Below, piece by piece: positions 7,980 through 16,702 of a DNA stretch of 64,000 nt. The position numbers and the translations under genes were made by a program. The stretch comes from Streptomyces sparsogenes (GTDB taxonomy: Bacteria; Actinomycetota; Actinomycetes; Streptomycetales; Streptomycetaceae), in NCBI RefSeq assembly GCF_001704635.1, contig NZ_MAXF01000107.1, positions 1 to 64,000 of the forward strand, in the 5' to 3' direction. The notes beneath the pieces are model-generated. The model saw only the letters and a list, made by a program, of their open reading frames with translations. It did no database searches and was not told the origin of the DNA. The first letter of the stretch is position 1; each line of letters starts with the position of its first letter.

Positions 7980-10900
7980 CTACTGGTCCGGCAGCCAGCC
8001 CAGCTGTACCAGCGGCGTCCCCCGCTTGCGGGAGACGAAGAAGCCGCGGCCCGGGGGCATGGGGCGGGGGCGGACGCCGCCGAGGAGGTCGCCTTCTGTG
8101 GGGTCGCCGGAGAGCATGACGCCTTGGGCGCCGAGTTCCTTGATGCGCTGCATGAAGGACTCGAACATCGAGCGGGAGGCGCCGGCGGAGTTGCGGGCGA
8201 TGATGAAGCGCATGCCGACGTCGCGGGCGAAGGGGAGGTTGTCGGTGAGGACGGCCATGGGGTTGCCGCTGCTGGTGGAGACGAGTTCGTAGTCGTCGAT
8301 GATGACGAAGAACTGGGGGCCGCTCCACCAACTGCGGTCGCGCAGCTGCTGGGGGGTGATGTCCGGCTTGGGGGCGCGGCGTTCCATGAGGCCGTTGAGG
8401 GCGGTGGTGTGGACCTGGAGGGCCGAGGCGATCGGCGCGTACTCCAGGAGGTGGGTGTCCGGGATGACGTCGAGCAGCGAGCGGCGGTAGTCGCCGACCA
8501 CGATCTTCGCCTCGTCCGGGCCGTACCGTTCGGTGATCTGCTTGGCGATGAGCCGCAGCAGGGAGGTCTTGCCGGATTCGCTCTCGCCGAAGATGAGGAA
8601 GAAGGGGTCGGACTCGAAGTCGACGAAGACCGGTTCGAGGTTGGTCTCGTCGATGCCGATCGCGATGCCCTGCTGGGGGAATTCGAAGCCCTTGGGCAGG
8701 TCCTCGGCGCGCAGCCGGCGGGGGAGGAGCCGGACGCGGGGGGCGTGGGGGCCGTTCCAGTTGGTGCGCACCGCGCGGATCAGCTCGCCGGTGGCGTCGG
8801 TCATCTCGTCGGGGTCGCTGCCCGAGTCGATGCGCGGCTGGGCGCCCATGAAGTGCAGCTTCTCGGGGAGCTGGCCGCGGCCGGGGACGCCGACGGGCAC
8901 GTTCGCGGCGACCTTGCGGTCGAACTCGGAGTCCATGGTGTCGCCGAGGCGCATCTCGAGGCGGTTGAGGAGCTGGTCCTTCAGGGAGGCGCGGACCTCC
9001 ATGTTGCGGGAGGCCGTGACCACGACGTGGATGCCGTAGCCGAGGCCGCGGCTCGCGATGTCGGCCACGACCCCCTCCAGCATGTCGTACTCCTGCCGGA
9101 AGTTGGCCCAGCCGTCGATGATCAGGAAGACGTCGCCCCAGCCCTGGTCCGCGTGCTCGCCGCGGGACCGCTGACGCCGGTAGGTGGCGATCGAGTCGAT
9201 GTTCTTGGCGCGGAAGTACTCCTCGCGCCGGGCCAGGATGCCGGCCACCTCGGCGATGGTGCGCCGCACCCGCTCGGGGTCGAGACGGGAGGCGATGCCG
9301 CCGACGTGCGGCAGGTCGGCGACGGCGCTCATGCCGCCGCCGCCGAAGTCCAGGCCGTAGAACTGGACCTCGGCCGGGGTGTGGGTGAGCGCGAAGGCCG
9401 AGATGAGGGTGCGCATCAGCGTGGACTTGCCGGACTGCGGGCCGCCGACGACCAGCATGTGGCCCGCGGCGCCCGAGAAGTCGCGGTAGAGCACGTCACG
9501 CCGCTGCTCGAAGGGCTTGTCGATGAGGCCGAGCGGGACGACGAGGTTGCCCAGGCGCGGGTATTCGGGCGCGGTGAGGCCGCGGCCCTCGACCGGGGAC
9601 AGCGGCGGCAGCAGCTGGTCCAGCGAGGGGGCCTCGTCCAGCGGCGGCAGCCAGACCTGGTGGGCCGGGGCGCCCTGGCCCTCGAGGCGGCGGACGATGA
9701 CGTCCAGGACCGTGTCGGCGAGCGCGTCGTCCTCCTGGCGGGCCGGGGTGGTCAGCGCGGCCGGGTCCGGGGTGGTGTACGTCACCGGGACGGGCGCGGC
9801 GGTGAAGAGCACCGGCCGGCGCTCGATGGGCAGCGAGGTGCCGTCGAAGTCGGCGGGGGCCGCGCCGGTGCGGTACACGCCCGACACGTAGGCCGCCTTG
9901 AAGCGGGTCATCTCGTCCGTGCCGAACTTCAGGTAGCCGGAGCCGGGGACGGACGGGAGGTGGTACGCGTCCGGCACGCCCAGAGCCGTACGGGACTCGG
10001 CGGCGGAGAAGGTCCGCAGACCGATCCGGTACGAGAGGTACGTCTCCAGGCCGCGCAGCCGGCCCTCCTCCAGCCGCTGCGAGGCCAGCAGCAGGTGCAC
10101 GCCCAGGGAGCGGCCGATGCGGCCGATCTGGATGAACATGTCGATGAAGTCGGGCTTTGCCGTCAGCAGCTCGCTGAACTCGTCGATCACCAGGACGAGG
10201 GAGGCCACGGGCTCCAGCGGGGCGCCGGCCGCCCGCGCCTTCTCGTAGTCGTGGATGTTGGCGTAGTTGCCGGCCGCGCGCAGCAGCTCCTGACGGCGCT
10301 GCAGCTCACCGGTGATCGAGTCGCGCATGCGGTCGACCAGCGTGAGGTCGTCCGCGAGGTTGGTGATGACCGCCGCCACATGCGGCAACTGCGACATCCC
10401 CGCGAAGGTCGCGCCACCCTTGAAGTCCGCCAGGACGAAGTTCAGCGTCTCGGAGGAGTGGGTGACCGCGAGCCCCAGCACCAGGGTGCGCAGCAGCTCG
10501 GACTTGCCCGAGCCGGTGGCGCCGACGCACAGACCGTGCGGGCCCATGCCGTCCTGCGCCGCCTCCTTGAGGTCCAGCATCACCGGCGAGCCGTCCTCGC
10601 CGACCCCGATCGGCACCCGCAGCCGCTCGGCCAGCGACCGCGGCCGCCAGGTCCGCGAGACGTCCACCGAGGCCGCGTCGCCGAGCCCGAGCAGGTCGGT
10701 GAAGTCCAGGTTGGCCAGCAGCGGTTCGTCGTCGTCGCCCCCGCCCATGCGCAGCGGCGCCAGCTGCCGGGCGAGCGCGTCCGCGGCCTCGAGCGACAGC
10801 ACGTCCGGGACCCCGTCGTACGCCGCGACCTGCGACAGCAGCTCCAGCTTGCCCGGCCGTACGATCACCGAGAGGCCGCCGCGCAGCTCGTCGAGGTCGC

Positions 10901-11936
10901 CCGGCACCACCTCGATGACGGTGACGCCCTGCAGGCCCTCCTGCGCCGCGAACGCCGACTCCGGCGGCACCATCCCGCCGTCCAGTACGACCACCACATG
11001 CGGCTGGTCGAGCAGCGGCTGGGCGTCCTTGCTGAACCGGGACCGGCCCTCCAGCCGACCCTTGAGCAGTTCCTCCAGCTCCGCGAGGGAGTCGCTGAAC
11101 AGCCGCCGCGCGCCCGCCCCGTCGATCGCGCCGGGCACCTGCAGATGCGGCAGCCACTTCGTCCAGTCCCAGTAGGGCGTCGCGCTGCGCGGCGCGACCA
11201 CCGCGATGACCAGGTCCTCGGGCGAGTGGAGGGTGACCAGCTGGGCGACGAGCGCGCGCGCCGCGCCCCGTACCGAATCCGGCTCCCCGGAGATCGTCAC
11301 GTGGTAGAAGGCGCGCAGCGACACGGCCATCGGCATGTGGTCCAGCGACCCCTGGGTCGCCAGGAACTTCTGCATCGCGCCCGCCGTCAGCGGCTCCAGC
11401 TCGTCGACCGCGGCCGTGTCGGGGGCGATCAGCGGGGTGGACAGCTGCTGGGAGCCGAGCCCGATCCGGATCTGCCCGAAGTCGTTGTCACTCGCCCTCC
11501 GTTCCCACACCCGGCTGCCCTCGGCCACGATCGACCACAGCTGGTCGGGGGAGGGGTGCAGATAGAACTGCGCGTCGCGCTGGGCCCGCGCCGTGCGCCG
11601 TACCGTGCGCCGGGTCTGTGCCAGGTACTTGAGGTAGTCGCGGCGCATGTCGGCCATCTGGCCCTGTGAGCCCTGCCGGTGCCGGATGAACATCGCCACG
11701 GTCATGCCGAGCGTGGAGAACATCATCATCACGCCCATGATCTTCATCATGGGCGCGGCGCCGGGCATGAAGAAGTAGACCATCGAGGAGGCCATGCCCA
11801 GCGTCGGCAGCAGCTGCATCAGGACGCCCTCTTGCTGGCCTCGCGGCAGCTCAGGGGGCGCTTCGAGGCGGAGTTCCTCGCTCGGCACCTCGGGCGGGAG
11901 AGCCCGCGGTTGGCGCTTGACGACGACCTGGCTCAC
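7980..11936 (-). CDS. eccC: Type VII secretion FtsK/SpoIIIE-family ATPase EccC (fused Ca/Cb)
   Basis: EccC drives ESX export from the cytoplasmic membrane and recognises substrate signals. Two N-terminal membrane segments (about residues 40-85) precede three tandem FtsK-like ATPase domains with Walker A motifs GATGSGKS (near 475), GGPQSGKS (near 830) and GESESGKT (near 1115). The first domain is the most canonical, and domains 2 and 3 are typically degenerate and bind substrates. At about 1318 aa it is a full-length single-chain form. I chose the GTG at 11936 because GAGGGA lies just upstream; an in-frame TTG at 11948 is the alternative. It is transcribed divergently from eccD. Confidence 0.96.
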   Translation of the reverse strand: MSQVVVKRQPRALPPEVPSEELRLEAPPELPRGQQEGVLMQLLPTLGMASSMVYFFMPGAAPMMKIMGVMMMFSTLGMTVAMFIRHRQGSQGQMADMRRDYLKYLAQTRRTVRRTARAQRDAQFYLHPSPDQLWSIVAEGSRVWERRASDNDFGQIRIGLGSQQLSTPLIAPDTAAVDELEPLTAGAMQKFLATQGSLDHMPMAVSLRAFYHVTISGEPDSVRGAARALVAQLVTLHSPEDLVIAVVAPRSATPYWDWTKWLPHLQVPGAIDGAGARRLFSDSLAELEELLKGRLEGRSRFSKDAQPLLDQPHVVVVLDGGMVPPESAFAAQEGLQGVTVIEVVPGDLDELRGGLSVIVRPGKLELLSQVAAYDGVPDVLSLEAADALARQLAPLRMGGGDDDEPLLANLDFTDLLGLGDAASVDVSRTWRPRSLAERLRVPIGVGEDGSPVMLDLKEAAQDGMGPHGLCVGATGSGKSELLRTLVLGLAVTHSSETLNFVLADFKGGATFAGMSQLPHVAAVITNLADDLTLVDRMRDSITGELQRRQELLRAAGNYANIHDYEKARAAGAPLEPVASLVLVIDEFSELLTAKPDFIDMFIQIGRIGRSLGVHLLLASQRLEEGRLRGLETYLSYRIGLRTFSAAESRTALGVPDAYHLPSVPGSGYLKFGTDEMTRFKAAYVSGVYRTGAAPADFDGTSLPIERRPVLFTAAPVPVTYTTPDPAALTTPARQEDDALADTVLDVIVRRLEGQGAPAHQVWLPPLDEAPSLDQLLPPLSPVEGRGLTAPEYPRLGNLVVPLGLIDKPFEQRRDVLYRDFSGAAGHMLVVGGPQSGKSTLMRTLISAFALTHTPAEVQFYGLDFGGGGMSAVADLPHVGGIASRLDPERVRRTIAEVAGILARREEYFRAKNIDSIATYRRQRSRGEHADQGWGDVFLIIDGWANFRQEYDMLEGVVADIASRGLGYGIHVVVTASRNMEVRASLKDQLLNRLEMRLGDTMDSEFDRKVAANVPVGVPGRGQLPEKLHFMGAQPRIDSGSDPDEMTDATGELIRAVRTNWNGPHAPRVRLLPRRLRAEDLPKGFEFPQQGIAIGIDETNLEPVFVDFESDPFFLIFGESESGKTSLLRLIAKQITERYGPDEAKIVVGDYRRSLLDVIPDTHLLEYAPIASALQVHTTALNGLMERRAPKPDITPQQLRDRSWWSGPQFFVIIDDYELVSTSSGNPMAVLTDNLPFARDVGMRFIIARNSAGASRSMFESFMQRIKELGAQGVMLSGDPTEGDLLGGVRPRPMPPGRGFFVSRKRGTPLVQLGWLPDQ

Positions 11937-12110
11937 CGGTTCCCTCAACCCCTCGTCGCAGATGAACAGTTCCTCTCCGGCACCCCCGTGGCGACGGACT
12001 CCCTCTGCGAGACGGCGATCCTACCGACGTATGAGCTGTCAGGCCCCGGTAGGGTGGCCGCCGCACGCCTGGTACCGGCGCCGCAGCGAAGCGAACAGGG
12101 GGCCTTAAAG
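11937..12110. promoter_or_regulatory. Divergent eccC/eccD promoter region
   Basis: This gap separates the two divergent core ESX genes and must hold promoters for both. On the minus strand TAGGAT at 12018-12023 is a plausible -10 for eccC. On the plus strand TAGGGT around 12050 is a plausible -10 for eccD. Neither has a convincing -35 at normal spacing, so the elements are tentative. Confidence 0.35.
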
Positions 12111-13580
12111 GTGAGTACGTCCGCCACGACCGGCTTCTGCAGGGTGACCGTGGTCGCACCTGACAGTCGGATCGATGTGGCTCTTCCGGAGGACATCGCG
12201 GTCGCCGACGTCTACCCCGAGATCCTCCGTCTGACCGGCCAGACCCAGCCCGTGGGCGCCCCGACCGGTTACCACCTCGTACGCCGCGACGGCACCGTCC
12301 TGGACGGCGCGCTGACGCTGGCCGCCCAGCAGGTGCTCGACGGCGAACTGCTGTCCCTGCGCCCCTTCGCGGAGTCGCTGCCGCCCGCCGTCTACGACGA
12401 CGTGTCGGACGCGATCGCCTCGGCCGTCACCCGCGACCGGACCCTGTGGAGCGACCGGTTCCTGCGCGCGTTCGGGCTGTTCGGCGGCTCGCTGCTGCTG
12501 ATCCTCATGGGCTTCGTGCTCTGGTTCGCCGACCCCCTCAAGCACGACATGCACGGTCTGCCGGGCATCATCGCCGCCGCCGTCACGGTGCTGCTGACGG
12601 CCCTGTCGGGGGTGCGGGCACGGGTCTACGAGGACCGCGCCTCCGCGATCGCGCTGGGCCTGGCCGCCCTCCCGCACGCCATGATCGCGGGCTCGGGGCT
12701 GCTCGCCCTCGACCGGGGCGAGGGCGTCGGCCGACTCCAGTTCCTGCTCGGCTGCGTGGCCGTCCTCGTCGTCTCGGTCGCCCTGGTGGTCGCCATGCCG
12801 ACCGGCGACGCCCCGTTCGTCGCCGCGGTTTTCGCCTCCACGGTCGGCACCCTCGCCACCTTCTGCGCGATCCTCACCGAGGTCAGCCCCACCGAGACCG
12901 CCGCGGTCTGCGCCGCCGTCGCGATCGGCGCCGTCGCGTTCCTGCCGGGCCTGTCGGCGCGCGTCGCCCGGCTGCCCATCGGCTACGCCGCGCCGCGCTC
13001 GGCGGCCGAGGACGACGACCTCGACCCCGGGTCCGGGCCCGCCCCGGAGCCCGTGGACGCCGACCGCATCGCCGCCCAGGCCCGCCGCGGCCACGAGATG
13101 CTGCTCGGCCTGGTCGGCGGCTGCTCCGCCGTCGTCGTGGGCGCCGCGGCCGTGCTCGGCTTCTCCGACAACGTCTGGGGCCAGGTGCTCGCCCTGACCT
13201 CCGGCCTCGCGATGCTGCTGCGCGCCCGGCTCTTCCGCTACACCGCCCAGGTCGCCTCCGTCTTGGCCGCGGGCCTGATCGCGCTGGGCCTGCTCGTCCT
13301 CGGGCTGTCCCTGAACCCGCCCGGCGACGCCATGTTCAAGCTGCTGGTCCAGCACGACAGCGGCCCGCTGGACGTCCGTACGATCTGGCTGGCCGCCTCG
13401 GTCACGGCGGGAGCCGCGCTGATCACCGGCATCGCGCTGATCATTCCCAAGAAGGGGCTGTCCCCGTTCTGGGGCCGTTTCTCCGACCTGGCCGAGAGCG
13501 CGCTGCTGCTCTCCCTGGTCCCCCTGACCCTGGCCGTGCTGGACGTCTACAGCTCCGCGCGCAGCCTGACCAGCGGATGA
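12111..13580 (+). CDS. eccD: Type VII secretion integral membrane channel protein EccD
   Basis: A 489-aa protein starting at a GTG (12111). Residues 1-90 form a ubiquitin-like cytoplasmic domain (FCRVTVVAPDSRIDVALP onward), followed by about eleven hydrophobic segments from residue 120 to the end. This is the usual EccD architecture; EccD dimers form the membrane vestibule of the ESX complex. An acidic loop rich in D, E and P around residues 300-325 splits the membrane part into two blocks. It faces eccC across a 174-bp promoter region. EccB, EccE and the mycosin protease are not in this window. Confidence 0.95.
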   Translation: MSTSATTGFCRVTVVAPDSRIDVALPEDIAVADVYPEILRLTGQTQPVGAPTGYHLVRRDGTVLDGALTLAAQQVLDGELLSLRPFAESLPPAVYDDVSDAIASAVTRDRTLWSDRFLRAFGLFGGSLLLILMGFVLWFADPLKHDMHGLPGIIAAAVTVLLTALSGVRARVYEDRASAIALGLAALPHAMIAGSGLLALDRGEGVGRLQFLLGCVAVLVVSVALVVAMPTGDAPFVAAVFASTVGTLATFCAILTEVSPTETAAVCAAVAIGAVAFLPGLSARVARLPIGYAAPRSAAEDDDLDPGSGPAPEPVDADRIAAQARRGHEMLLGLVGGCSAVVVGAAAVLGFSDNVWGQVLALTSGLAMLLRARLFRYTAQVASVLAAGLIALGLLVLGLSLNPPGDAMFKLLVQHDSGPLDVRTIWLAASVTAGAALITGIALIIPKKGLSPFWGRFSDLAESALLLSLVPLTLAVLDVYSSARSLTSG

Positions 13581-13637
13581 CGCGCCCATCGACCGGCGCG
13601 GCCTGACCAGTCGGTCAGGAGGGTGGCCGACGGCTGG

Positions 13638-13643
13638 TACGCT
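13638..13643 (+). promoter_or_regulatory. Possible rpsO -10 element in the rpsO leader
   Basis: TACGCT matches the actinobacterial -10 consensus and sits about 150 bp before rpsO, in the 214-bp gap after eccD. No good -35 was seen. A long leader would fit S15 autoregulation known in other bacteria, but I could not identify the S15-binding fold. Confidence 0.3.
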
Positions 13644-13794
13644 GTGTGACGGCCGTTTGTGTACGCGCCCCCGGAGTGTCGTACGAGCACTCTGGAGACA
13701 GCGCCCAGCGGACCCCGCCTCCCGAGTCATGGAAGCTCCCCTGAGACACAGACCAGGGGCACTCGGTGGCCGAAGAACCCTGAAGGAGTACCGC

Positions 13795-14082
13795 GTGTCG
13801 CTCGACGCCGCTACGAAGAAGCAGATCATGGCCGAGTTCGCCACCAAGGAGGGCGACACCGGTTCCCCCGAGGTCCAGGTCGCGCTGCTCTCGCGTCGCA
13901 TCTCGGACCTGACCGAGCACCTCAAGACCCACAAGCACGACCACCACTCCCGCCGTGGTCTGCTGCTCCTGGTCGGCCAGCGCCGCCGGCTGCTGCAGTA
14001 CCTGGCGAAGAAGGACATCACGCGCTTCCGTGCGCTCGTCGAGCGCCTGGGCATCCGCCGCGGTGCGGCGGGCGCCAAGTAA
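13795..14082 (+). CDS. rpsO: 30S ribosomal protein S15
   Basis: A 95-aa protein with the typical S15 sequence, including GDTGSPEVQVALL and KHDHHSRRGLL, the region contacting 16S rRNA helices 20-22. It binds the central domain of 16S rRNA during 30S assembly. The GTG start at 13795 is preceded by AAGGAG at ideal spacing; longer frames to 13657 lack a ribosome-binding site. It precedes pnp, the conserved rpsO-pnp arrangement, with hairpins in the spacer. Confidence 0.97.
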   Translation: MSLDAATKKQIMAEFATKEGDTGSPEVQVALLSRRISDLTEHLKTHKHDHHSRRGLLLLVGQRRRLLQYLAKKDITRFRALVERLGIRRGAAGAK

Positions 14083-14094
14083 GACGCCGTGGTA

Positions 14095-14126
14095 GGGAGC
14101 GGTTCCCGGGACAGGGGGCCGCTCCC
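14095..14126 (+). terminator. Hairpin after rpsO, partial terminator
   Basis: An 8-bp GC-rich stem (14095-14102 with 14119-14126) is followed by TTT, 12 bp after the rpsO stop. It probably terminates part of rpsO transcription, allowing some read-through into pnp as known for rpsO-pnp operons. Confidence 0.65.
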
Positions 14127-14311
14127 TTTGCCGTACGTGCCGCCGAACCCGCGCGGCGCGGTACGCCACCGGGACCGACCGCGGCCCGCGCGCCGTCCCC
14201 ACCGGAATCCACAGCCGTCGTGAGGACGGGCGAAGCTTTGTAGTCTGGTCCCAACAACGTCATAACGAACGAGGAGGAGCGCCTCATTCCCGTGGCGCCG
14301 GCGCCCTGAGA

Positions 14312-14372
14312 GCCGGTCCTCGGTAGTGGCTCCCGGAACTGGCAATTCCGGTGGCTTCGATCGAAGACCGGC
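14312..14372 (+). promoter_or_regulatory. Structured pnp leader (stem-loop)
   Basis: In the 376-bp rpsO-pnp spacer an outer pairing (14312-14318 with 14366-14372, 7 bp) encloses an inner CCGGAA/TTCCGG hairpin (14333-14338 with 14346-14351) and a palindrome CTTCGATCGAAG. In S. coelicolor the corresponding intergenic hairpin is reported to be an RNase III cleavage site controlling pnp, so I infer the same role. The rest of the spacer shows no gene. Confidence 0.5.
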
Positions 14373-14458
14373 CCGGCCGCCGGCTCAACGCCAGGGGCGC
14401 TGCTCCACCACCGTCCCCCGTCACACGGACGAGGGACGCAGAAGAGGAGATTTTCCTG

Positions 14459-16702
14459 GTGGAGAACGAGACCCACTACGCCGAGGCCGTCATCGACAAC
14501 GGCGCCTTCGGCACCCGCACCATCCGCTTCGAGACGGGCCGCCTGGCCCGTCAGGCCGCCGGCTCCGCCGTGGCCTACCTGGACGACGACACCATGGTGC
14601 TGTCGGCCACCACCGCATCCAAGAACCCCAAGGACCAGCTGGACTTCTTCCCGCTGACCGTCGACGTCGAAGAGCGGATGTACGCCGCCGGGCGCATCCC
14701 CGGCTCGTTCTTCCGCCGTGAGGGCCGCCCCTCCGAGGACGCGATCCTCACCTGCCGGCTGATCGACCGCCCGCTGCGCCCGTCCTTCAAGAAGGGCCTG
14801 CGCAACGAGATCCAGATCGTCGAGACGATCATGGCGCTCAACCCCGACCACCTCTACGACGTGGTCGCGATCAACGCCGCCTCCTGCTCCACGCAGCTGG
14901 CCGGCCTGCCCTTCTCCGGGCCGATCGGCGGCACCCGGGTCGCCCTGATCAAGGGCCAGTGGGTGGCCTTCCCGACCCACTCCGAGCTGGAGGACGCCGT
15001 CTTCGACATGGTCGTGGCCGGCCGTGTCCTCGAGGACGGCGACGTCGCGATCATGATGGTCGAGGCCGAGGCCACCGAGAAGACCATCCAGCTGGTCAAG
15101 GACGGCGTCGAGGCGCCGACCGAGGAGGTCGTGGCCGCGGGCCTCGAGGCCGCGAAGCCCTTCATCAAGGTGCTCTGCAAGGCCCAGTCGGACCTGGCCG
15201 CCAAGGCCGCCAAGCCCACGGCCGAGTTCCCGATCTTCCTCGACTACCAGGACGACGTCCTGGAGGCGCTCACCGCCGCCGTCCGCGACGAGCTCGCCCA
15301 GGCGCTGACCATCGCGGGCAAGCAGGAGCGCGAGGCCGAGCTGGACCGCGTCAAGGGCCTGGCCGCCGAGAAGCTGCTGCCGCAGTTCGAGGGGCGCGAG
15401 AAGGAGATCTCCGCCGCGTACCGGTCGCTGACCAAGGCCCTGGTGCGCGAGCGCGTCATCAAGGAGAAGAAGCGCATCGACGGCCGCGGCGTCACGGACA
15501 TCCGTACGCTGGCCGCCGAGGTCGAGGCGATCCCGCGGGTCCACGGCTCGGCGCTGTTCGAGCGCGGCGAGACCCAGATCCTGGGCGTCACCACGCTGAA
15601 CATGCTCCGCATGGAGCAGCAGCTGGACACGCTGTCGCCCGAGACCCGCAAGCGCTACATGCACAACTACAACTTCCCGCCGTACTCCACCGGTGAGACC
15701 GGCCGCGTCGGCTCCCCGAAGCGCCGCGAGATCGGCCACGGCGCGCTGGCCGAGCGGGCGCTGCTCCCGGTGCTGCCGTCCCGCGAGGAGTTCCCGTACG
15801 CCATCCGCCAGGTCTCCGAGGCGCTCGGCTCCAACGGTTCGACCTCCATGGGGTCGGTCTGCGCCTCGACCATGTCGCTGCTGAACGCCGGTGTGCCGCT
15901 GAAGGCCCCGGTCGCCGGCATCGCCATGGGCCTGATCTCCCAGGAGATCGACGGCGAGACCCACTACGTCACCCTCACCGACATCCTCGGTGCGGAGGAC
16001 GCCTTCGGCGACATGGACTTCAAGGTCGCCGGCACCAAGGAGTTCGTGACCGCCCTGCAGCTGGACACCAAGCTGGACGGCATCCCGGCGTCCGTGCTGG
16101 CCGCGGCCCTCAAGCAGGCCCGCGACGCCCGGCTGCACATCCTCGACGTGATGATGGAGGCCATCGACCGGCCGGACGAGATGTCGCCGAACGCGCCGCG
16201 GATCATCACGGTCAAGATCCCGGTGGACAAGATCGGTGAGGTCATCGGCCCCAAGGGCAAGATGATCAACCAGATCCAGGAGGACACCGGCGCCGAGATC
16301 ACCATCGAGGACGACGGCACCATCTACATCGGTGCCGCCGATGGTCCGGCCGCCGAGGCCGCCCGCGCCACCATCAACGGCATCGCCAACCCGACGATGC
16401 CCGAGGTCGGCGAGCGCTACCTGGGCACGGTGGTGAAGACCACCACCTTCGGTGCCTTCGTCTCCCTGCTCCCGGGCAAGGACGGCCTGCTGCACATCTC
16501 GCAGATCCGCAAGCTCGCCGGCGGCAAGCGCGTGGAGAACGTGGAGGACGTGCTCAAGGTCGGCGCCAAGGTCCAGGTCGAGATCGCCGAGATCGACCAG
16601 CGCGGCAAGCTCTCGCTCATCCCCGTCATCGAGGGCGAGGAGGGCGCGGACGCGGCGAAGGACGACGCCAAGGACGAGTCGAAGGACGAAGCTGCCCAGT
16701 GA
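14459..16702 (+). CDS. pnp: Polyribonucleotide nucleotidyltransferase (PNPase)
   Basis: A 747-aa enzyme that degrades RNA 3'-5' by phosphorolysis and in Streptomyces also adds 3' tails. Two RNase PH-like domains (about 1-145 and 330-560) flank a helical linker. KH (around IPVDKIGEVIGPKGKMI) and S1 (around GTVVKTTTFGAFVSLLPG) domains follow, with an acidic, lysine-rich tail. The GTG start at 14459 has AGAGGAGA upstream, and its VENETHYAEAV start matches known PNPases. In-frame starts further upstream lie in the leader. The stop overlaps the GTG of the M16 peptidase gene. Confidence 0.97.
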   Translation: MENETHYAEAVIDNGAFGTRTIRFETGRLARQAAGSAVAYLDDDTMVLSATTASKNPKDQLDFFPLTVDVEERMYAAGRIPGSFFRREGRPSEDAILTCRLIDRPLRPSFKKGLRNEIQIVETIMALNPDHLYDVVAINAASCSTQLAGLPFSGPIGGTRVALIKGQWVAFPTHSELEDAVFDMVVAGRVLEDGDVAIMMVEAEATEKTIQLVKDGVEAPTEEVVAAGLEAAKPFIKVLCKAQSDLAAKAAKPTAEFPIFLDYQDDVLEALTAAVRDELAQALTIAGKQEREAELDRVKGLAAEKLLPQFEGREKEISAAYRSLTKALVRERVIKEKKRIDGRGVTDIRTLAAEVEAIPRVHGSALFERGETQILGVTTLNMLRMEQQLDTLSPETRKRYMHNYNFPPYSTGETGRVGSPKRREIGHGALAERALLPVLPSREEFPYAIRQVSEALGSNGSTSMGSVCASTMSLLNAGVPLKAPVAGIAMGLISQEIDGETHYVTLTDILGAEDAFGDMDFKVAGTKEFVTALQLDTKLDGIPASVLAAALKQARDARLHILDVMMEAIDRPDEMSPNAPRIITVKIPVDKIGEVIGPKGKMINQIQEDTGAEITIEDDGTIYIGAADGPAAEAARATINGIANPTMPEVGERYLGTVVKTTTFGAFVSLLPGKDGLLHISQIRKLAGGKRVENVEDVLKVGAKVQVEIAEIDQRGKLSLIPVIEGEEGADAAKDDAKDESKDEAAQ

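Noticed and set aside
8124..11669. Long plus-strand open frame opposite eccC
   Set aside because: Antisense shadow of a well-supported ATPase gene.
12105..14345. Minus-strand open frame over eccD and rpsO
   Set aside because: Crosses two real genes and terminators; G/Q/R-rich shadow.
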